A stretch of DNA of 64,000 bases from Rahnella variigena (GTDB taxonomy: Bacteria > Pseudomonadota > Gammaproteobacteria > Enterobacterales > Enterobacteriaceae), in the NCBI RefSeq assembly GCF_003610915.1, contig NZ_NSDJ01000001.1, positions 1,302,001 through 1,366,000 of the forward strand, given 5' to 3'. A model generated the notes under the pieces. That model saw only the letters and a list, made by a program, of their open reading frames with translations. It was not told the DNA's origin and did no database searches. This document shows, one piece after another, positions 58,322 to 64,000 of this stretch (position 1 is its first letter; every line of letters begins with the position of its first letter). A program made the position numbers and the translations under genes.

Positions 58322-59605
58322 ATGGATAATACAACAATCGGGACGCTGTCTAAAAAATCGGTAAGTTCCTGGCGTAAAACTGACACTATGTGGATGTTAG
58401 GTTTATATGGAACAGCAATTGGTGCAGGTGTTCTCTTTCTTCCTATTAATGCCGGTATCGGCGGTCTCATTCCTTTAATCATTATGGCGATCCTCGCCTT
58501 CCCAATGACATTCTTCGCTCACCGCGGATTAACCCGGTTTGTATTATCAGGAAAGAATGCCGGTGAAGATATTACGGAAGTCGTGGAAGAGCATTTCGGT
58601 ATTTCAGCCGGTAAATTAATTACCCTGCTTTATTTCTTCGCTATTTATCCTATTCTGCTGGTTTACAGCGTGGCGATCACCAATACGGTTGAGAGTTTTA
58701 TTACTCACCAGATGCATATGAATGCGCCACCGCGTGCGTTGCTGTCTCTGATCCTCATTTTGGGCTTAATGACGCTGGTGCATTTCGGTCAGGATATGAT
58801 CGTGAAAGCGATGAGTATTCTGGTCTTCCCGTTTGTTGCGGTGCTGATGGCGCTGGCGCTGTACCTTATTCCTAGCTGGAATACGTCAGTGTTTGAAAAC
58901 GTCTCCATGTCCGGCAATGGCGTGGGTCACGGTATGCTGATGACATTGTGGCTGGTCATTCCGGTGATGGTGTTCTCCTTCAACCACTCGCCGATTATCT
59001 CCTCTTTCGCGGTCGCAAAACGCAAAGAGTATGGCGAAGACGCTGAGAAAAAATGTTCACGTATTCTGGCATTTAGCCACATCATGATGGTTATCACCGT
59101 GATGTTCTTCGTCTTCAGCTGCGTACTGAGCCTGTCTCCGGCAGACCTGATGGAAGCTAAATCGCAGAACGTGTCTATTCTGTCTTATTTAGCCAACCAC
59201 TTCTCTAACCCGGTCATTGAATATATCGCGCCATTTATTGCCTTTATTGCGATTACTAAATCTTTCCTCGGCCATTATCTGGGTGCGCGTGAAGGTTTCA
59301 ACGGCATGGTAATTAAGTCATTGCGTGGTAAAGGAAAAACTATTGCCCTGCCAACGCTGAACCGTTATACCGGCATCTTCATGTTATTAACTACCTGGTT
59401 AGTGGCAACCCTGAATCCAAGTATTCTGGGTATGATCGAAACGCTGGGTGGTCCGATTATTGCGATGCTGTTATTCCTGATGCCGATGTATGCGATTCGT
59501 AAAGTTCCTGCGATGAGAAAATACAGCGGTCATATCAGCAACGTGTTCGTGGTGATTATGGGTCTGATTGCCATGTCAGCCATCGTATTCAGCCTGATTG
59601 GTTAA
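58322..59605 (+). CDS. sdaC: Serine:H+ symporter SdaC
   Basis: An 11-helix HAAAP-family transporter for L-serine uptake. The 427-aa product is nearly the length of E. coli SdaC (429) and has the family motifs GTAIGAGVLFLPINAGIGG and FSFNHSPIISSFA. A GAGG ribosome binding site precedes the ATG. It is followed 105 bases later by sdaB, so imported serine is deaminated at once. Confidence 0.95.
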   Translation: MDNTTIGTLSKKSVSSWRKTDTMWMLGLYGTAIGAGVLFLPINAGIGGLIPLIIMAILAFPMTFFAHRGLTRFVLSGKNAGEDITEVVEEHFGISAGKLITLLYFFAIYPILLVYSVAITNTVESFITHQMHMNAPPRALLSLILILGLMTLVHFGQDMIVKAMSILVFPFVAVLMALALYLIPSWNTSVFENVSMSGNGVGHGMLMTLWLVIPVMVFSFNHSPIISSFAVAKRKEYGEDAEKKCSRILAFSHIMMVITVMFFVFSCVLSLSPADLMEAKSQNVSILSYLANHFSNPVIEYIAPFIAFIAITKSFLGHYLGAREGFNGMVIKSLRGKGKTIALPTLNRYTGIFMLLTTWLVATLNPSILGMIETLGGPIIAMLLFLMPMYAIRKVPAMRKYSGHISNVFVVIMGLIAMSAIVFSLIG

Positions 59606-59710
59606 TGAATAAAATATTTAAAGCTAATTGAAATAAAGTGGGCGGGAATATTCCTGCTCACTTTCCTCCCGTATTTTTGCCCGTCATCTTATTCACATGG
59701 AGTGCCCACC

Positions 59711-61078
59711 GTGATCAGCGTCTTCGATATTTTCAAAATTGGTATTGGTCCTTCCAGTTCGCATACTGTTGGCCCGATGAAAGCCGGGAAAATATTCACT
59801 GATGAACTTATCTCTTCTGGCCATATTACTCATACCACCCGCGTGGTCGTCGATGTCTATGGTTCTTTATCGTTAACCGGTAAAGGCCACCACACCGATC
59901 TGGCGATCATCATGGGGCTGGCCGGCAATATGCCGGACGATGTGGATATTGATGCGATCCCGGCGTTTATACGCCAGGTGGAAACTTCCGGGCGACTGAT
60001 GCTCGGCAAGGGCGCAAAGGAAGTGGATTTCCCGGCCGGTTCCGGTATGAATTTCCATTTTAATAATCTGCCGTTACACGAAAATGGCATGACAATCAGT
60101 GCGTTCAACGGCGACGAGCTGCTGTATACGCAAACCTATTATTCTATTGGCGGCGGCTTTATTGTCGAAGCCAGCAAATTTGGCCTGCAGGATGAAAACC
60201 CTGTGGTGCGACCGTACCCGTTCCGTTCGGCCAGTGATTTGCAAAAGCATTGCACCGACACCGGCCTGTCCCTGTCGGCGCTGATGCTGCAAAACGAGCT
60301 GGCCAGCCATACACGTGCAGAAATCAGCGAACACTTTGCGGCTATCTGGAATGTGATGAGCGAAGGCATTACGCGCGGTATTCATACCGAAGGGCTATTG
60401 CCAGGCCCGATGAAAATCAACCGTCGCGCCGCGGCGCTGCGTCGTATTCTGGTGACGCAGGATAAAAACAACGTTGATCCGATGGGCGTGGTGGACTGGA
60501 TCAATATGTACGCGATGGCTGTTAACGAAGAAAACGCGGCAGGCGGACGGGTTGTTACGGCACCGACCAACGGCGCGTGTGGCATCATTCCGGCGGTGCT
60601 GACGTATTACGATCAGTTCATCCGTCCGATCAGCCCGGATTCTTACAGCCGTTTCTTCCTCGCATCCGGCGCGGTCGGCATTTTGTTCAAAATGAACGCC
60701 TCGATTTCCGGTGCAGAAGTGGGCTGTCAGGGCGAAGTCGGCGTGGCCTGTTCCATGGCGGCAGCCGGTCTGACTGAGCTGCTGGGCGGCAGCACGGCGC
60801 AGGTGTTTATGGCGGCAGAAATTGCCATGGAACATCACCTCGGGCTGACGTGTGACCCGCTCGCCGGACAGGTTCAGGTACCGTGCATCGAACGAAATGC
60901 CATTTCGGCGGTTAAAGCGGTCAATGCTTCACGTATGGCACTGCGCCGTACCAGCGAGCCGCGCGTGTGTCTCGATAAAGTCATCGAAACCATGTACGAA
61001 ACCGGCAAAGACATGAACTCAAAATACCGTGAAACCTCGACCGGGGGCTTAGCGATTAAAGTGTTAGCTTGCAATTGA
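59711..61078 (+). CDS. sdaB: L-serine ammonia-lyase SdaB
   Basis: An iron-sulphur L-serine deaminase that converts serine to pyruvate and ammonia. The 455-aa product matches E. coli SdaB in length; the [4Fe-4S] cysteines lie in the [20 protein letters not shown] and [12 protein letters not shown] regions. The start is the GTG at 59711, giving the family N-terminus [11 protein letters not shown], with GGAG eight bases before; the frame could begin nine bases earlier but then lacks correct spacing. It forms the sdaCB operon. Confidence 0.95.
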   Translation: MISVFDIFKIGIGPSSSHTVGPMKAGKIFTDELISSGHITHTTRVVVDVYGSLSLTGKGHHTDLAIIMGLAGNMPDDVDIDAIPAFIRQVETSGRLMLGKGAKEVDFPAGSGMNFHFNNLPLHENGMTISAFNGDELLYTQTYYSIGGGFIVEASKFGLQDENPVVRPYPFRSASDLQKHCTDTGLSLSALMLQNELASHTRAEISEHFAAIWNVMSEGITRGIHTEGLLPGPMKINRRAAALRRILVTQDKNNVDPMGVVDWINMYAMAVNEENAAGGRVVTAPTNGACGIIPAVLTYYDQFIRPISPDSYSRFFLASGAVGILFKMNASISGAEVGCQGEVGVACSMAAAGLTELLGGSTAQVFMAAEIAMEHHLGLTCDPLAGQVQVPCIERNAISAVKAVNASRMALRRTSEPRVCLDKVIETMYETGKDMNSKYRETSTGGLAIKVLACN

Positions 61079-61103
61079 TTTCTTTCTACATCATTTCCTA
61101 AAA

Positions 61104-61123
61104 AGGCGGGAAACCGCCTTTCT
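61104..61123 (+). terminator. sdaCB terminator
   Basis: AAAGGCGG, GAAA tetraloop, CCGCCTTT, followed by a T/C-rich stretch. Confidence 0.85.
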
Positions 61124-61236
61124 CGTCTCCTTCCTGATTTTTGTCCTGTGCTATGTTTTCAGATACCTGCATTACGCAGAGGTAAGTTTTTTCTGCCTCA
61201 CAACACCTGGAAAACAGTTAAAAGGAAAGATCCGGC

Positions 61237-62889
61237 ATGTCTAAATTCTTTATGAATGACCGTAAGTCTCTGATTAACGATGTTATTGAAGGGGTGATCC
61301 TGACCTCTCCCTACAAAAATCTGGCAAAACTGGACGTCGATCCGGCTATCCGCGTGGTCGTTCGCCGCGACTGGGATAAGAAAAAAGTCGCTCTGATTTC
61401 CGGCGGTGGCTCCGGTCACGAACCGGCCCACGTCGGTTTTGTCGGTAAGGGTATGCTCACCGCGGCGGTATGCGGCGAAGTGTTTGCGTCACCGAGCGTG
61501 GACGCCGTGCTGAATGCGATTGTGGCGGTCACCGGTAAAGCGGGCTGCCTGCTGATTGTGAAAAACTACACCGGCGACCGTCTGAACTTTGGTCTGGCGG
61601 CCGAGAAAGCTAAAGGCATGGGCTACGACGTCGAGCTGGTGATGGTATCCGACGACATTTCTCTGCCGGACAACAAGCAGCCTCGCGGCATCGCGGGGAC
61701 GGCGCTGGTGCATAAAATTGCCGGTTATGCCGCAGAGCAGGGGAAATCTCTCAAAGACGTCACCAAAATTGCGCAGCAGGCCATTGATGCCACGGCGAGT
61801 ATTGGAGTGGCGGCCGCAGGTTGCAATCTGCCGGGCGGCGGCGAAGATGAAGAAGAACAGCGTATCGAATCGGGCCACGTTGAGCTGGGATTGGGTATTC
61901 ACGGCGAGCCGGGCGTCTCGACGATGAAAACTCAGAACAGTAAAAAAGTGGTGGATACGCTGGTTGAAAAGCTCCAGCAGCATGTGAAAAAAAGCGACAA
62001 GCTGGCGGTATTGATCAATAACCTCGGCGGCGTTTCTCCGCTTGAAATGAGTCAGATCACTAAAGAAGTGGTGCATTCAGCGCTGGGCAGTTCGGTGCGT
62101 TATCTCATCGGACCCGCCTCACTCGTCAGTGCGCTGGATATGAAAGGTTTTTCTCTTTCCGTGATCGCGTTGAAAGGCGGAATTGAAGAGGCGTTGCTGG
62201 CAGAGGTGGAGGCCGCGGGCTGGCATCCGCTGGTTAAGCTGGAAAAACTGGCGACCAAGAAAGGTAAAGCCATCAGCGATAAAAAATCCGTTAAGGCGTC
62301 ATCGAATGCTGAAGTCGGCAAGATCGTCGAAACCATCACACAGACACTTTCCGGTCTGGAAGATGAACTGAATAAGCTCGATGCCAAAGTGGGTGACGGC
62401 GATACCGGTTCGACATTTGCCACCGGCGCGCGCGATATCCAGAAGCAGAACAAAGGCAAAAAATTGCCGCTGAATAATGTTGCCGATCTTCTTGGCGTAG
62501 TCGGCGATCGTCTGGCAACAGTGATGGGCGGATCGAGCGGCGTGCTGATGTCGATCTTCTTCACGGCCGCGGGTAAGAAAGTCGCTGAGGGCGAGAAATT
62601 ACCAAAAGCGCTGCTGTTCGGTCTGGAGCGCATGAAGCATTATGGCGGTGCTGACCTCGGCGATCGCACGATGATCGACGCACTTCAGCCCGCGCTGGAA
62701 GCCCTTGGCAAAAAAGATGCGCTGAAAGGTGCAGCGAAAGCCGCCGCCAAAGGTGCCAAAGACACGGCCAGCATGAAGAAAGCTAACGCCGGGCGCTCAT
62801 CCTATCTGAGCAGCGACAGCCTGAAAGGCGTCAAAGATCCGGGTGCAGTCGCAGTCGAAAAAGTGTTTGAAGCACTGGCGAAGAAATAA
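61237..62889 (+). CDS. dhaK: ATP-dependent dihydroxyacetone kinase (DhaK-DhaL fusion)
   Basis: Phosphorylates dihydroxyacetone, the single-chain ATP-type enzyme (Citrobacter dhaK, about 552 aa). The 550-aa protein has the N-terminal DhaK domain with GGGSGHEPAHVGFVGKGMLT and the substrate-binding histidine in GLGIHGEPG, then from about 350 the DhaL domain with AKVGDGDTGSTFATGA, MGGSSGVLMSIFF and GDRTMIDAL. It is monocistronic with AAGGA before the start. It is not the PTS-dependent DhaKLM form of E. coli. Confidence 0.95.
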   Translation: MSKFFMNDRKSLINDVIEGVILTSPYKNLAKLDVDPAIRVVVRRDWDKKKVALISGGGSGHEPAHVGFVGKGMLTAAVCGEVFASPSVDAVLNAIVAVTGKAGCLLIVKNYTGDRLNFGLAAEKAKGMGYDVELVMVSDDISLPDNKQPRGIAGTALVHKIAGYAAEQGKSLKDVTKIAQQAIDATASIGVAAAGCNLPGGGEDEEEQRIESGHVELGLGIHGEPGVSTMKTQNSKKVVDTLVEKLQQHVKKSDKLAVLINNLGGVSPLEMSQITKEVVHSALGSSVRYLIGPASLVSALDMKGFSLSVIALKGGIEEALLAEVEAAGWHPLVKLEKLATKKGKAISDKKSVKASSNAEVGKIVETITQTLSGLEDELNKLDAKVGDGDTGSTFATGARDIQKQNKGKKLPLNNVADLLGVVGDRLATVMGGSSGVLMSIFFTAAGKKVAEGEKLPKALLFGLERMKHYGGADLGDRTMIDALQPALEALGKKDALKGAAKAAAKGAKDTASMKKANAGRSSYLSSDSLKGVKDPGAVAVEKVFEALAKK

Positions 62890-62907
62890 GAGTTTTTCTT
62901 TTAAAAG

Positions 62908-62936
62908 AAAGGCCTGCGGCAAATTGGCAGGCCTTT
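62908..62936. terminator. Terminator between dhaK and the convergent gene
   Basis: AAAGGCCTGC / GCAGGCCTTT stem with a 9-base loop, flanked by A on the left and T on the right, so it may serve both directions. Confidence 0.85.
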
Positions 62937-62973
62937 AAGAGAATGTCATTACCCGTCCTTTAACTACGTTACG

Positions 62974-63711
62974 TTATGAAAATTCGTTTTTGTTTATCAG
63001 CGAGTAGGTCTTTGTATCCTTTATTCTCTGGGTTTTACCGGAATACGTTTGCTCTGAAATAAGCAGTCGTCCAACGCGCACACTTTCTCTGGAACATTGG
63101 TCGTAAAAAGGATCGTAAGTTCCACGGCCACATTTCCCCTTCAGGCCACGGTTCGACCATTTATTCATTTTCATTTTCCATTCGAGAGAATAATGCGCCA
63201 GAGGACAGACAATTTTTCCCCACGGGTCGCAAATTAACGTATTTTCCATAATTTTTCCGCTGCCGCGCGGGGGTTCAGTTCCTACTAATACCAGGCTGTG
63301 ATCGACAGGGTGCTTGAGAAAAATAGTGAGTATTTTTATTGGCGTTTTGACGAGTTTTTCAAGTTCACGAATATGTTCAGTGAGATACCAGAACGCGATC
63401 ATGGCATTTTCACCACAGTTACCGGCATTGCGTATCCCGTTGCGGTGATCCTGTTCGTACTTCCTGTAGACCTGTTGTGGTGCCAGTTTGAGCTTTCTGT
63501 TAGCGGCCAGATTCAGAGAACGATCCCTGTCTCCGCCCAGAGAATGCATCCGGTACTTGTCGGGATTGGTCATCATCAACCCATCGATCATTCTTTTATC
63601 AGGATAGAATTTATTGGCTGATTTCATGGGGATTCTTGAGCGTGTATAAAGCATCGCTTCCCTGAGTTTTGGCAACAATAATTTTTGAAATTGTTTACTG
63701 TCCATGGCCAT
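62974..63711 (-). CDS. Hypothetical protein with papain-like Cys/His/Asp pattern
   Basis: A 245-aa basic protein with no signal peptide or membrane segment; AAGGA precedes the ATG at 63711. Three short motifs stand in papain-fold order: NAGNCGENAMIAFWYL (candidate catalytic Cys after a Gly-Asn), DHSLVLVG (His) and CDPWGK (Asp). This order and spacing occur in papain-like proteases, acyltransferases and deamidases used as type III or type VI effectors and toxins. The overall sequence is not one I recognise, and the assignment is inference. Lower G+C and an unusual Lys/Arg content suggest transfer. No secretion or immunity gene is adjacent. Confidence 0.6.
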   Translation of the reverse strand: MAMDSKQFQKLLLPKLREAMLYTRSRIPMKSANKFYPDKRMIDGLMMTNPDKYRMHSLGGDRDRSLNLAANRKLKLAPQQVYRKYEQDHRNGIRNAGNCGENAMIAFWYLTEHIRELEKLVKTPIKILTIFLKHPVDHSLVLVGTEPPRGSGKIMENTLICDPWGKIVCPLAHYSLEWKMKMNKWSNRGLKGKCGRGTYDPFYDQCSRESVRVGRLLISEQTYSGKTQRIKDTKTYSLINKNEFS

Positions 63712-63954
63712 GATGATCCTTCAATGTGAAAGTAATTAACGGATCATTTGAGCACTCTTTAATCCGCAGATACAGGAAATGACATATTCAGAAATCTCAA
63801 TTACGGAGGAAATTAAATAGCCCGGTTGGGATCCCGATAGCTAAAAAGAAGAAGTTGATCTAAAACAAATTTAGGCGATTTGCTCACCCGCAGTGGTTTC
63901 TGTCCCCGTATAATTTGCGGCCAATTATTTGCCGCCGAACGAAGAAACTACATT

Positions 63955-64000
63955 ATGCCAGTCAGCCTGATCCAACCCGATCGCACCTTATTTTCTTACC
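63955..64000 (+). CDS. 5' end of a gene running off the window
   Basis: ATG at 63955 opens a frame MPVSLIQPDRTLFSY to the edge. A TATAAT hexamer at 63909-63914 sits about 40 bases upstream, suitable as a -10 box. Too short to identify. Confidence 0.4.
   Translation, partial: MPVSLIQPDRTLFSY

Noticed and set aside
1..64000. CRISPR array
   Set aside because: No regularly spaced direct repeats and no cas genes were seen.

Overview
The window looks like the chromosome of a member of the Enterobacterales, most likely a Rahnella/Serratia-type Yersiniaceae. The left end (lptF-lptG, ampH, leuX) and the right end (budAB-budR, yfiRNB, sdaCB, dhaKL) encode proteins that read almost residue for residue like the E. 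coli/Serratia families. The middle, about 3.8-48 kb, is visibly richer in A+T and carries accessory functions. Gene names are assigned from remembered family sequences and motifs; no database search was run.

Layout. 0-3.5 kb: lptF-lptG (LPS export permease) convergent with ampH. 3.7-5 kb: tRNA-Leu(CAA), a known island target, followed by a broken P4-type integrase and a 100-aa orphan. 5.1-18.5 kb (minus strand): a complete type 3 BREX phage-defence operon in canonical order brxF-brxC-pglX-brxHII-pglZ-brxA, followed by a second, divergent brxA. 18.9-23 kb: a second helicase-based gene pair, probably another defence system, whose helicase is interrupted by one in-frame TAA just before its DEFQ box. 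23-26 kb: an IS3 remnant, an AriR/YmgB-like small regulator and two paralogous LuxR-type regulators. 26.9-33.6 kb: a seven-gene chaperone-usher fimbrial operon with two chaperones.

34.6-46.5 kb is a compact acid/drug-resistance block: emrKY diverging from evgAS, then yfdX, two small unknown genes, and gadB-gadC. In E. coli these belong to or lie downstream of the EvgA regulon but are scattered; here they are neighbours. The EvgS homologue lacks the PAS domain normally found between the membrane segment and the kinase.

46.5-51.9 kb: a family 2 glycosyltransferase, an esterase fragment, two small conserved-looking genes, a general porin and an HNH endonuclease fused to an N-terminal domain that may be a modified-base reader. 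51.9-62.9 kb: core metabolism and signalling (acetoin synthesis, YfiRNB c-di-GMP module, serine uptake and deamination, dihydroxyacetone kinase). The last complete gene encodes an unrecognised protein with a Cys/His/Asp pattern like papain-fold enzymes; a partial reading frame runs off the right edge.
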